Of a DNA stretch of 64,000 nt, positions 28,249 to 37,300 are shown piece by piece. The stretch is taken from assembly GCA_046153875.1 (NCBI GenBank), contig JBJXFE010000042.1:1-64000 (forward strand), written 5' to 3'. Both the position numbers and the translations under genes were made by a program. Numbering within the stretch: the first letter of the stretch is position 1; every line of letters starts with the position of its first letter. The stretch comes from JBJXFE01 sp046153875 (lineage in GTDB: Bacteria > Planctomycetota > Phycisphaerae > Phycisphaerales > UBA1924). The notes beneath the pieces are model-generated. The model ran no database searches. It was given only the letters and a program-made list of their open reading frames with translations, and was not told the DNA's origin.

Positions 28249-29091
28249 ATGCGCTTCACGTTCCTCGGCACCGGGACCTCCGCCGGCATCCCCGCCATCG
28301 GGTGCGCCTGCGCCGTGTGCCGGTCCGACGACCCGCGGGACACTCGCCTGCGCTCCAGCGCGGCCGTGCGCTTCACCGACGCCCGCGGGCAGGACCGCAC
28401 CGTCCTGATCGACGCGAGCCCGGACCTGCGCCAGCAGGCGCTGCGCGCGGGCCTCACCGCCTGCGACGCCGTGCTCTTCACCCATAACCACGTGGACCAC
28501 ACCTTCGGCCTCGACGAGGTCCGCCGCTTCAACGCCGTCATGAAGCGCCCGATCGACATCTACGCCGAGGACCGCACGATGGAACACCTGCGCCGCGTCT
28601 ACAAACACATCTTCGACAAGGACGACAACGTCCAGGACAGTTTCGTCGCCACCCTCATCGCCCACCGCATCGATCCCTCGCTCGTCGAGTCGCGCACCCC
28701 CATCGACCTCTTCGGCATGTTGTTCACACCCATCCGCCTGCTCCACGGCCGGCTGCCTGTGCTCGGGTGGAGGATTGAGCCGTCCGAAGCGCTCCGCGAT
28801 CGCGCGAAGAGCTCATCGCCTTTCCCGCTCGCGTACTGCACGGATGTCTCGGGAGTGCCGCCGGAGTCCTGGTCGGCCTTCCGCGGCGTCCGCACGCTCG
28901 TGCTCGACGCGCTGCGCCACCGCCACCACCCCACCCACTTCACGCTCGGCCAGGCCGTCGGCGTCGCCCACGAGGTCGGCGCGCCGAACACCTGGTTCAT
29001 CCATATGGCCCACGACCTGGGTCACGCCGAGACCGACGCCACTCTGCCCGACGGGATGCGCCTGGCCTACGACGGGCTCGTGCTCGAATAG
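28249..29091 (+). CDS. MBL-fold metallo-hydrolase (PhnP-like)
   Basis: A 280-residue cytoplasmic metallo-beta-lactamase-fold hydrolase. FLGTGTSAGIPAIGCAC at 4-20 with a nearby CAVC is the start seen in PhnP and related phosphodiesterases, where the cysteines bind a structural zinc. LIDASPDLRQQ and the dinuclear-metal motif THNHVDH (about 81-87) follow, with further ligands in CTDVSG and HMAHDLGH. PhnP cleaves cyclic ribose phosphate in phosphonate use, but there is no phn gene nearby, so the substrate is open; such genes often act on cyclic nucleotide-like phosphodiesters. It follows a strong terminator and has its own start. Confidence 0.88.
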   Translation: MRFTFLGTGTSAGIPAIGCACAVCRSDDPRDTRLRSSAAVRFTDARGQDRTVLIDASPDLRQQALRAGLTACDAVLFTHNHVDHTFGLDEVRRFNAVMKRPIDIYAEDRTMEHLRRVYKHIFDKDDNVQDSFVATLIAHRIDPSLVESRTPIDLFGMLFTPIRLLHGRLPVLGWRIEPSEALRDRAKSSSPFPLAYCTDVSGVPPESWSAFRGVRTLVLDALRHRHHPTHFTLGQAVGVAHEVGAPNTWFIHMAHDLGHAETDATLPDGMRLAYDGLVLE

Positions 29092-29116
29092 GCGCTCCCG
29101 GCTCCATGTGCCCGAT

Positions 29117-29569
29117 TCACTGGTACCGCCGTCGGATCACGATCAGGCACCCGGCGTAGATGCAGTACATCATCGGCCACACCATGGTCCACGGCTCCGG
29201 CGTCAGCTTGAACGCCGTCTGCGCCTGCCCGTACACCACCAGCAGCAGCCCTAGAACTCCGAACGCGCACCCGAGCGTCTCGAGCTGGATCCGCCGCTCC
29301 AGCTCGTCCATGCGGCGCAGCACGCGCAGGCCGCTGACGATCACGCCGATGAGCGGCGGGATCGACACCACCGCCAGCACGCCCCGCACAGCGACCGGCA
29401 GCGACGGGAACTCCCGCAGCGCGATGTTCGCGGCGCCGGTGACGATCGCGGCCGTGACGAACCACGCCGCGAACGTCCCGACCGACCCCCGCCACGGCTC
29501 GGCCCCGTCGCCCGTTGCGGCCTCTGTCTTGTCCCGCGCGTTCGCGCCCGAAGACTCAGTCACCGTCAT
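29117..29569 (-). CDS. Four-helix membrane protein of the HTH operon
   Basis: A 150-residue membrane protein with about four helices (about 33-53, 60-82, 102-118, 128-145). The stretch MDELERRIQLETLGCAFG between helices 2 and 3 and an end in RRRYQ are recurring marks of a small family found beside short HTH regulators in many bacteria. Its ATG overlaps the regulator's stop (ATGA), so the two are co-translated. Function is unknown; partner regulators usually control the operon itself. Third and last gene of the unit, with no terminator seen before the convergent MBL gene. Confidence 0.8.
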   Translation of the reverse strand: MTVTESSGANARDKTEAATGDGAEPWRGSVGTFAAWFVTAAIVTGAANIALREFPSLPVAVRGVLAVVSIPPLIGVIVSGLRVLRRMDELERRIQLETLGCAFGVLGLLLVVYGQAQTAFKLTPEPWTMVWPMMYCIYAGCLIVIRRRYQ

Positions 29570-29799
29570 GACGCACCTCCGTTCAAGCCCGCGGGCGCCT
29601 CGCCCCGGGCGTCGTCCTGGAAGACCTGCTCGATGGACATCCCGAACAGCCGCGCGGCCTTGAACGCCAGCGGCAGGCTCGGGTCATACTTCTCCGTCTC
29701 GATCGCGTTGATGGTCTGACGCGAGACGCCCAGCCGATCGGCCAGGTCGGCTTGCGACCACTCACGCTCGGCACGCAGCACGCGCAGTCGGTTCTTCAT
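29566..29799 (-). CDS. XRE-family HTH regulator
   Basis: A 77-residue DNA-binding protein. ATG 29799 was chosen since the family starts MKNRLRVLRAEREWSQADLA; the longer frame upstream belongs to another gene. Residues about 5-58 are one HTH_3 domain (SQADLADRLGVSRQTINAIE), and LPLAFKAARLFGMSIEQVF closes the five-helix fold. Small regulators of this type repress their own operon. Both ends overlap neighbours (ATGA at the start and at the stop), binding three genes into one translational unit. The likely operator is in the AT-rich promoter 250 bases upstream. Confidence 0.9.
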   Translation of the reverse strand: MKNRLRVLRAEREWSQADLADRLGVSRQTINAIETEKYDPSLPLAFKAARLFGMSIEQVFQDDARGEAPAGLNGGAS

Positions 29800-30056
29800 C
29801 GCCGTCCCTCCGTATCCGTCGCGGCCGCGGTCTCCATGCCCAATCGCCCCGCCTCGCGGCACAGCCGATCGACAGCCCGCGCCGCGGATCGCTCCGCCCT
29901 CGCCCCCAGCCGGCCCGCCATCCGATCCGAGACGATCCGCAACGCTTCGCGGGCCCGCACGTGCCGCAGAAGCCACGTGAGCGCGGCAAGCGCCGCCAAG
30001 TGCGTCGCAGCCTCCGCCAGGCCCATCGTGTTCATGTTGTGCGGGATGCGGAGCAT
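29796..30056 (-). CDS. Small helical protein, first gene of the HTH operon
   Basis: An 86-residue protein of unknown family. An in-frame GTG at 30077 exists, but it lies inside the likely -10 element, so ATG 30056 is preferred; a GGA sits eight to ten bases before it. Residues about 12-33 (AATHLAALAALTWLLRHV) are hydrophobic and could be one membrane helix; the rest is an Arg/Ala/Glu-rich amphipathic helix. Its stop overlaps the regulator's start (ATGA), the main reason for accepting it as a gene. Its role beside the regulator and the membrane protein is not known. Confidence 0.6.
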   Translation of the reverse strand: MLRIPHNMNTMGLAEAATHLAALAALTWLLRHVRAREALRIVSDRMAGRLGARAERSAARAVDRLCREAGRLGMETAAATDTEGRR

Positions 30057-30313
30057 GTCGCTTTGTCCGAGCTTCACTGTAAAGTGTATTAGTCAATATG
30101 TCAATGATTTTTTACATTTTGTCGCTATTGATGTACATTTTTGACGGTTGAATCGATCGTATTTTGTACGGTTAATCGATCGACTGGATCTCGTACGATC
30201 GCCGACCATGGGGCGCCGTGGAACGCCCCGCCGTCCATGCAACGCTGCGGCGGGTCCTGCCGCGCCCCGGCCGCTGGCGATGAGAAGAGGGCTCGGGTCT
30301 ACACTCTCGACCC
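30057..30313. other. AT-rich divergent control region
   Basis: Between the HTH operon and atpG, bases from about 30075 to 30180 are far more AT-rich than anything else in the window. It contains a promoter for the operon (30076-30104), an inverted pair TGTAAA at 30078-30083 and TTTACA at 30111-30116, and two near-identical units, ACGGTTGAATCGATCG at 30143 and ACGGTTAATCGATCG at 30168. These units could be binding sites. The atpG promoter must also be here but I cannot place it. Confidence 0.6.
30076..30104 (-). promoter_or_regulatory. Sigma-70 promoter and likely operator of the HTH operon
   Basis: On the minus strand TTGACA (30104-30099), a 17-base spacer and TACAGT (30081-30076) form a near-consensus promoter. 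The repeat TTGACATATTGACT covers the -35 and spacer, and the TGTAAA/TTTACA inverted pair flanks the whole. This is where an autorepressor would bind. Transcription should begin near 30069, before ATG 30056. Confidence 0.7.
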
Positions 30314-31216
30314 ATGGCGAAGCCCCGTGAGATCAAGAAGCGCATCAAGGCGGTGAACAACATCCGGCGCATCACGCGCACGATGCAGCTCATCGCCACG
30401 AGCAAGTTCGCCCGCGCCCAGCAGAAGGCCACCGCCACCAAGCCCTACACCGAGGGCGTCTACGCCCTGGTCACCGAGCTCGGCGCGACCGCCGGCAACA
30501 TCGAGCACCCGCTGATCACCGGCGTACCCGCGGGGCGCGGCAAGGGCGAGCTCACCCTCGTCATGACCTCCGACCGCGGGCTCTGCGGGCCGTACAACGG
30601 CTCGGTCCTCCGGACCGCCATGACGCACTTCAAGAAGACCAAGGCCGCGTCGCCCGACGGCGGCGGCGTCATCGAGCTCGTCGGCAAGAAGGGCGCCGGG
30701 TTCCTCCGCTTCAACCGCGTGCCCGTCGCCACGCTCCACACCCTGGGCGACAAGGCGACCTTCGAGGACGTAGCCCGGCTCGCCGACACGTACATGGCGC
30801 GCTTCGTCGCCGGCGAGGTCTCGGCCGTGCGCGTCGTGTACATGCGGTACCTCTCCGCGGGGCGGCAGACCCCCGAGGTCCTCCAGCTCCTGCCCCTGAA
30901 GCCGCCCGCGGTCAAGGCCAAGACGGGTGGTTCCGCCGACGCCGGCGGCGGGATTCAGGCTCAGTACGAGTTCAGCCCACCGGCCGAAGAGCTGCTCAAC
31001 GACCTGCTCCCCACGACCGTCAAGGCCACTCTGTTCCAGTGCCTCAACGACGCGATCGTCAGCGAGCACGTGGCCCGCATGGTGGCGATGAAGTCCGCCA
31101 CCGACAACTCGGGCAAGATGCGCAAGTCGCTCACCCGCGACCTGAACCGCGCCCGCCAGGCGATGATCACCACCGAGCTCACCGAGATCGTGTCCGGCGC
31201 CGCGGCGCTGGCGTGA
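30314..31216 (+). CDS. atpG: F1 ATP synthase gamma subunit
   Basis: A 300-residue central-stalk subunit of F1-ATPase. The N-terminal helix is clear (EIKKRIKAVNNIRRITRTMQ, then LIATSKFARAQQK), TSDRGLCGPYNGS is the Rossmann-like middle at about 77-90, and the C-terminal helix ends SARQAMITTELTEIVSGA-like (AMITTELTEIVSGAAAL). The protein has the usual length with some divergence in the middle. Gamma is normally encoded between alpha and beta; here it stands alone between an HTH operon and an M16 peptidase, so the rest of the complex is elsewhere. No rearrangement scar is seen, but the nearby repeats are suggestive. Confidence 0.93.
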   Translation: MAKPREIKKRIKAVNNIRRITRTMQLIATSKFARAQQKATATKPYTEGVYALVTELGATAGNIEHPLITGVPAGRGKGELTLVMTSDRGLCGPYNGSVLRTAMTHFKKTKAASPDGGGVIELVGKKGAGFLRFNRVPVATLHTLGDKATFEDVARLADTYMARFVAGEVSAVRVVYMRYLSAGRQTPEVLQLLPLKPPAVKAKTGGSADAGGGIQAQYEFSPPAEELLNDLLPTTVKATLFQCLNDAIVSEHVARMVAMKSATDNSGKMRKSLTRDLNRARQAMITTELTEIVSGAAALA

Positions 31217-31258
31217 CTGTCGCGCTCATGCCGCCCCGCTCCGGCGTCATTCGTCCGG

Positions 31259-31417
31259 AGTACGCAGAGGACGCGGAGATCACGCAGAGATCGCTGAGAG
31301 ATGCAGAAGCCCTGGCATCGCGCCAAGCGTGCCGATCCCGCTCGGGAGCGCGTCCCCACCCGCCTGTTCCCGCGTTTCTCTGCGCTCCCTGCGTGATCTC
31401 CGTGAACTCTGCGTACT
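31259..31417. repeat. Long imperfect inverted repeat
   Basis: Arms at 31259-31299 and 31377-31417 are 41 bases each and differ at about six positions; the shared start is AGTACGCAGAG and a shared inner block is CGGAGATCACGCAG. The spacer is 77 bases. It lies between the convergent atpG and M16 genes, fills most of that 238-base gap and could act as a two-way transcription block or be a small mobile palindromic element. Confidence 0.8.
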
Positions 31418-31454
31418 TCTTCGATCGCGCCGACGGCGCATCAAGACGCCGGAC

Positions 31455-34286
31455 TTACCGCGTCACCGCCTTCGGCGTCACCGACACCTCGAACACCGCC
31501 TCGGGCTTGAAGTACCGGGCGAACGCCTCGCGCACGGCCGCGCCCGCGTGCGACTGGTACGCCCCCGGCGCCGCGAGCACGTCCGTCAGCTTCGTCCCGC
31601 GGTAGGTCAGCGTCGACAGCACGCCCGACCAGTACCCCGGCTCGCGCATCCGCTCGTCGAGCATCGTCGCGAACTGCTTGCGGACCGTCGCCATCTCGTC
31701 CTCGGTCAGGTCGCCCGCGGCGAACGCTCCGTACATCTCCGCGATCGCCGCCCGCAGCTCCTCCGCCCGCGCCGGGTCGGCCGTCGAGAGCGCGAAGACC
31801 GTGCCGTACCCCGGGTGCTCCAGCGCCGGCGAGGACGTCACGCCGATCGAGTAGACCAGTTGCTTCTGCTCGCGCAATGTCGTGATCATCCGCGTGGTGA
31901 GGATCCGCGAGGCGAGCGTGAGGAGCTGCTGATCCACCACGGCGTCGCGCTCCGCCCCGAAGAACCCGCTGATGACCATCGCCTTGTCCGTCGCGGTCTC
32001 CAGCTCGCGGCGTGCCGTGATCGGCCCCATCGGCCGCTCCAGCGCGCGGAGCGCGTTGAGCGTTGTCGGCCCGATCCGCGGGCGCACCGTCAGGGAGCCG
32101 AGGTACGTCCGCACCAGGTCCATCGCCCGGTCGCGTGAAATGTCTCCCACCACCGATACCTCGATCGGCGCGCGGGCGATCAGGTCTCGCAGCCACGCCT
32201 GCGACCGCCCGGCCGTCATCGCGTCGATCTGCTCGCCCGAGAGCGGACGGAACCGCGCGTCGCCCGGCGGATACACCGCGTCGGTGTAGGCGTCCACCGC
32301 CGTCATCTCCGGCTGCATCGTGCGGAACGCCAGCAGCTGCCGCTGCAAGCCCTGCCACTGTTCGAACGCCGCCGGCTCGACCACCGGGTCGGACAGGAGA
32401 AGGTGCGCCAGCTTCATCCCCTCTTCGAGGTCCGCGGGGCTGCCCGAGACCGACACGCCCATCGTGTCCGTCCCTGATCGGCCCGACACCGTGACCTTCA
32501 GCCCCGTCATCAGGTCGCGGATGTCCGTGGACGACAACCGCGATGTAGCCGGGCGCTGCCACGCGACAGACGCCGCCTCCGCGACCCCGCGGTCCGCTGC
32601 CGTCTCCTGGATCTCCCCGCCCGCGAGCGTGATCGTCACACTCACCTGGTCCTTGCGGTAGTCCATGAAGCGGTGGTGCACACGGACGTTGTTCGAGAGC
32701 CACGCGGACCACACCTGCGCGTCCGCATGCAGACCCATCTCCGCCACGCGCCCCGCGGGCGGCGGCGTCTCCATGAGCGCGGTTGCCCGCGCCTCCCCAG
32801 CAGCCGCCTCGGGCGTCACCTCCAGGGCTTTCAGACCCAGCGTCAGGAAGTCCGCCTCGCTCGGCACCTCAAACGACGACGGGACCTGCAGCACGAACAG
32901 CAGCCCCGGGGGCCCGGGGTCGAAGCTCGCCCTGAATGCCCCGGCGACCTCGTCGGGTGTGATCCCGGGCAGGAGCGAGCGCACGAGTTCGAGGTCCTGT
33001 GCCGCAGACGTGATCGGCTCGCCGAGAGCGATCGCGTTGTTCATGGCGCCGAGCATCACCGATGCCTGGAGCGTCCCTTCGACCTCCACGGCGCGCTCCG
33101 TGCGGGAGAGCAGCTCCTTGCGCTCGATGTCGATTTCATCGGCGCTGAACCCGTGGAGCACGGCCCGGCGCAGCTCCGCGGAGACTTCGCCGAGCATCTC
33201 GCGCCACTTCGCCGGGTTCCCGCTCACGGAGATGTCCGCCACGCGGATCGCCCGGAAACTGTCCTCGGTCGACGCCGAACCGCGCTGGAACGAGACCTTC
33301 CCCTCGGCAACGAGCGTGCGCAGGCGGCGGTTGAACGCCCACTCCCCGAGCATCTCGACGAGCTCGTGGCGCAGCCCCTGGGCCGTCGTTACGGGCTCCC
33401 TCGACGGCGTCACCCGCAGAATCCCTACGTCCACGCGCGGCAGCTCGCGGTCGGACGCCACGATCGCCCGGTGCTCCGTCGCCGCCGTAACGCGCGCGTC
33501 GTGATCCACCGGGATCGGCACGCGCTCGCCGACGGAGAAGTGCTCGCGGATCGCGCCGACCACGGCGGCCTCGTCCAGGTCCGCGACCACCATCACCATC
33601 ATGTTCGAAGGCACGTACCAGCGCGAGTAATAGTCGCGGAAGTCCTGAGGAGTGACGCCGCGGATCGTCTCCTCGACGCCGATCGGCAGCCGCTCGCCGA
33701 TCAGCGAACCCGGCGCCCATCGCTTGATGATCGCTTCCACCACCCGCTGCTGGCCTCCGAGGTTCGCCCGCCGCTCTTCGAGGATGATCCCGCGCTCCTT
33801 CTCGATCTCCTCCGCCGGAAGCGTGAGCCTGAACGCGACATCCGACAGGAACAGCATCCCCTTGCCGAGCGTCTGCGGCGTGTTATCCGAGAGCGCGAGC
33901 TGGTACACCGTCTGGTCGAAGCTCGTGAACGCGTTCTGGTGCACGCCGAACGTCAGCCCGAGCGATTGGAAGAACGGCAGGACCGTCCCCGGCGGGAAGT
34001 GCTCCGACCCGTTGAACGCCATGTGCTCGAGGAAGTGGGCGATGCCGCGCTGCGGCTCGGTCTCGTTGAGCGACCCGGTCGAGATGTGCAGCCACACCGC
34101 CGCGCGCCCGGGCGGCACCGCGTGCCGCCGGACGATGTACGTGAGACCGTTGTCGAGCTCCCCCGTGACGAGGCGGGGGTCGGAGGGCAGAGACTGAGCG
34201 ATCGCCGCAGCAGCCAGCAGCAGGGTGACCAACGCGGCCAAGCGCGCGACGGGCGCCGCGATCGGACGGGCGGACGTGAACAACAT
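31455..34286 (-). CDS. M16 family zinc peptidase, exported
   Basis: A 943-residue pitrilysin/processing-peptidase relative. ATG 34286 gives a signal peptide ending near 31 (AAAIAQ); the extra upstream frame comes from the helicase region. The inverted zinc motif HFLEH (HxxEH) is at about 85-89, with the distal Glu in the EKERGIILEERR block near 165. Two full M16 units follow, active N-terminal (about 45-260) and inactive C-terminal-type ones, to about 900. The size matches the periplasmic PqqL/YmxG-like long form. It should degrade peptides in the periplasm. It lies 76 bases after the helicase gene on the same strand. Confidence 0.92.
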   Translation of the reverse strand: MLFTSARPIAAPVARLAALVTLLLAAAAIAQSLPSDPRLVTGELDNGLTYIVRRHAVPPGRAAVWLHISTGSLNETEPQRGIAHFLEHMAFNGSEHFPPGTVLPFFQSLGLTFGVHQNAFTSFDQTVYQLALSDNTPQTLGKGMLFLSDVAFRLTLPAEEIEKERGIILEERRANLGGQQRVVEAIIKRWAPGSLIGERLPIGVEETIRGVTPQDFRDYYSRWYVPSNMMVMVVADLDEAAVVGAIREHFSVGERVPIPVDHDARVTAATEHRAIVASDRELPRVDVGILRVTPSREPVTTAQGLRHELVEMLGEWAFNRRLRTLVAEGKVSFQRGSASTEDSFRAIRVADISVSGNPAKWREMLGEVSAELRRAVLHGFSADEIDIERKELLSRTERAVEVEGTLQASVMLGAMNNAIALGEPITSAAQDLELVRSLLPGITPDEVAGAFRASFDPGPPGLLFVLQVPSSFEVPSEADFLTLGLKALEVTPEAAAGEARATALMETPPPAGRVAEMGLHADAQVWSAWLSNNVRVHHRFMDYRKDQVSVTITLAGGEIQETAADRGVAEAASVAWQRPATSRLSSTDIRDLMTGLKVTVSGRSGTDTMGVSVSGSPADLEEGMKLAHLLLSDPVVEPAAFEQWQGLQRQLLAFRTMQPEMTAVDAYTDAVYPPGDARFRPLSGEQIDAMTAGRSQAWLRDLIARAPIEVSVVGDISRDRAMDLVRTYLGSLTVRPRIGPTTLNALRALERPMGPITARRELETATDKAMVISGFFGAERDAVVDQQLLTLASRILTTRMITTLREQKQLVYSIGVTSSPALEHPGYGTVFALSTADPARAEELRAAIAEMYGAFAAGDLTEDEMATVRKQFATMLDERMREPGYWSGVLSTLTYRGTKLTDVLAAPGAYQSHAGAAVREAFARYFKPEAVFEVSVTPKAVTR

Positions 34287-34362
34287 CGGCGGCCTCCGGG
34301 TGAACGGAGAGTCTAGCGATCGGACCTGCACCGCCGAGGCCGCCGCGCGACACGGCGCGGTC

Positions 34363-37300
34363 TCACCCCGGCCCCAGGATGTCGCACAGCCCGCCGCACT
34401 TCTCCCCCCGGTCGAACCGACCCGCCAGCATCCCGTCGATCGCCCCGCCGATCGTCGCCCGGATCTTGTCGTACTTGATCGCCGCAAGGTCGATCCGACC
34501 GCGCTCCCCCGTCGCCAGCAGCCAGTATTCCGCCGCCCCCCGCGCCGGCGTCGTGCGGTCCGACAGGGCGATCCCCTGGTGGTGCCGCAGCGCCAGCGCA
34601 TACACGCCCAGTTGCAGGTCGTCCTTAGGCGGCTCGCGCTTCTCTTTCGTCGCCTGCCCGGTCTTGTAGTCGATGATCAGGTGCCCGCCCTCCCCCGGCA
34701 GCCGATCCAGCCGGTCGAGCTTCGCCTCGAACCCGTGCGAAACCCCCGCGTGCTCATACGAGAACTTGATCGCCAACTCAAGGTCTTCGATCTCCGCGCG
34801 CGCATCGTGAAGTCGATCGTGCGTCAGCGCGAGCTGCCCGAGCAGTTTGTCGAGCATCCCCGGCGGGGCCGCCTCGCCCGGCGCCAGCGCCCGGAAGAAC
34901 TCCTTGCGTCCCAGCCCGAGCAGGTCCGCCTTCCCGGGCGTCGCCCGACCCTCCTCCTGCGCCCGCAGCCACGACTGGTAGAACCGGTGCAGCACCACGT
35001 GCGCCACCTGCCCGAGCTGCACGCCGCGGTCGGCGCCCTCTTTCAGGTTGAACTCGTGCTTCAGGTAGAAGCACCGCGGGCACTTCGTGTAGTCCATGAT
35101 CGCCGTGTAGCTTAGTTTCAGCGGGGCCGCGAGCGGGCGCAGCACCGCGTCGGGCCTGCTCGAGTGTTGCTCGCCCTCCGCCGCCAGGCGCGCGGCGAAG
35201 TCACGCGACTCCTCGCCCAGCCCCTCCGCCGCGATCCACGCCGGCGGCGGCGCGCCCCCGCCGAGCTGCGCCGTCATCGCCAGCCGCGCCGCGGCCGAAC
35301 GCAGCCGCCCGCCCGCGGCGTCGAGATCCGCCGCGGACACGCCCGGCCGATCGATCGAGTCCAGAGCCTCCGCGGCCGCCCGCCGCGCGCGGGTCTGTTG
35401 ATGCTCGATCATCGCCCGCCGGTCGCTCAGGGTCGGGCCCTCACCCCCGAGCCGCGCCTGCCCGCTCAGCTCAACCCCCGCCTCGCGGGCCGCCGCGTAC
35501 ACGTCGTCGGCCGTGCGCTTCACGAGCCCGGCCGGCGCCGGCCCGTCACGGACAAGCTCGTGCACGAAGTGCGTGCTGCTCGAGCGGCTCTTGCTCTCCT
35601 TCGCCAGCATCACCAGCCGACGCTCGGCACGCGTGCACGCGACGTAGAACACCCGCCGCTCTTCGGCCAGCCGCCGCGCCTTCAGAGGTCGCTCGTCGCC
35701 GGCGCGGTCGGTCAGCCCATCGGGAAGCTCGACGTCATCGTCGCCGCGCGTCCACGGAAACCCGAACTGGGGGAACACCCGCAGCACGAACACCGTGTCG
35801 AACTCCAGCCCCTTGGCTTTGTACGCGGTCAGCAGTGTCACCGCGTCGGGTGTCTCGGCGTCCGGGTCCGCCTCGGCAAACCGATCCGTGTCGTCCGTGC
35901 TCACCCCCTGCTCTTTCTCGTCCAGGTCGGCAAAGTACGACCTGAACGCCCGCAGGTCGCCCGGGGCGTCGAGCAGCGCGGACCGCTCGCGGATGAACCC
36001 CAGCGCGTCCGCGAGCCGCCCGATCCGCAGCGACCGCTCCCGCGCGGGCAGCAACTCCGCGTGCGCGAGCTGCCCGGCCCGGACCACGCGCAGCGCGGCC
36101 TCGTACGCCGGGAGCTTCGCCGCCGCCTCCGCCAGCTCCGCGTGGACCCCCAGGAACCGCGCCACCCGCGCATCCGCCGCCGCCCGACGACCGAGCCACG
36201 CGATGAACGACCCGGGCGCCTCGCGCCCGTCCTCGCCCGCCTCGTGACGCGAAGACTCGGCCCGGTGCAGCCGCGCCCACCGGGCCGCCTCCTCCACCGG
36301 CACGTCGAAGGGCGGGCGCGACAGCAGCCACAGCGTCGCGTAGGCCGAGTCCGGCTCGCTCAGCACGTCGATCCACTGGTGAAGGTCCTGCACGCCGCGA
36401 TCGTCGAGCACGGACGCCCCGCGCGCCAGCCGCGCCGGCACGCCCTCGACCGCCAGGGCCCCCGCGACTCGGTCCAGGTCCTTGTAGATGCGCCCGATCA
36501 CCGCGTAGGACGACCAGGGACGACCGGGGTTCCGCCGCCGATCCGCCAGGATCATCGCCGCGACCGCGTCCCCCTCTTCGTCGAGCTCCCGATACTCCAC
36601 GACCTCGACGACCGACCCCGGCGGCGGCCTTGAGCCCTGCCGCTCCGGCGGCGGCGCCACCACCTTGTCCGGCGCGAACCGCACGTCCGCCCGCGCCATC
36701 ACCGCGTTGGCCGCCGCGATGATCGGGGCCTCGCTCCGGTAGTTCCACTCCAGCGGGATCGTGCGGTGCTCGGTCCAGATGTCCGCGAACCGCGCGAACG
36801 CCCGGTCGTCCGCCCCGCGGAACCCGTAGATGGACTGGTCGTCGTCCCCCACCACGCACAGGTCGGGCTTGCGCTCCGGCGGGCACAGCAACCGCAGCAG
36901 CTCGATCTGCCCGCGGTCCACGTCCTGGAACTCGTCCACGACGACGTGCCGCACCTCGTCACGGGCCAGCGTCGCCGCCAGCGCCGACTCGCCGAGCACC
37001 CGCACCGCCAGCAGCACCATGTCCCCGTAGGAGTACCACCCGCGCTCGCGGCACGCCGCGTCGAACAGCCCGTACAGCCGCGCATGCTCGGCGAACCGGG
37101 CCGCACGCACACGCTCCGCCGCGAGCGCCCCGGCATCCAGCCCGGGAACATCCCCGCGGACGCTCGCCACCCAGTCCGCCGCGAACTCCTGCGCGCGCGC
37201 CGGAAACACGCACCAGTTCTGGCACCGCTCGATCGTCGTCGCCGCGTCGGCCACGATCGCCCCGCGCCCGACCGCGACCAGGTCAGCGTAGAGGTTGTGC

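Noticed and set aside
30141..30170. TTGACG as the -35 of an atpG promoter
   Set aside because: No acceptable -10 element lies 16-18 bases downstream.
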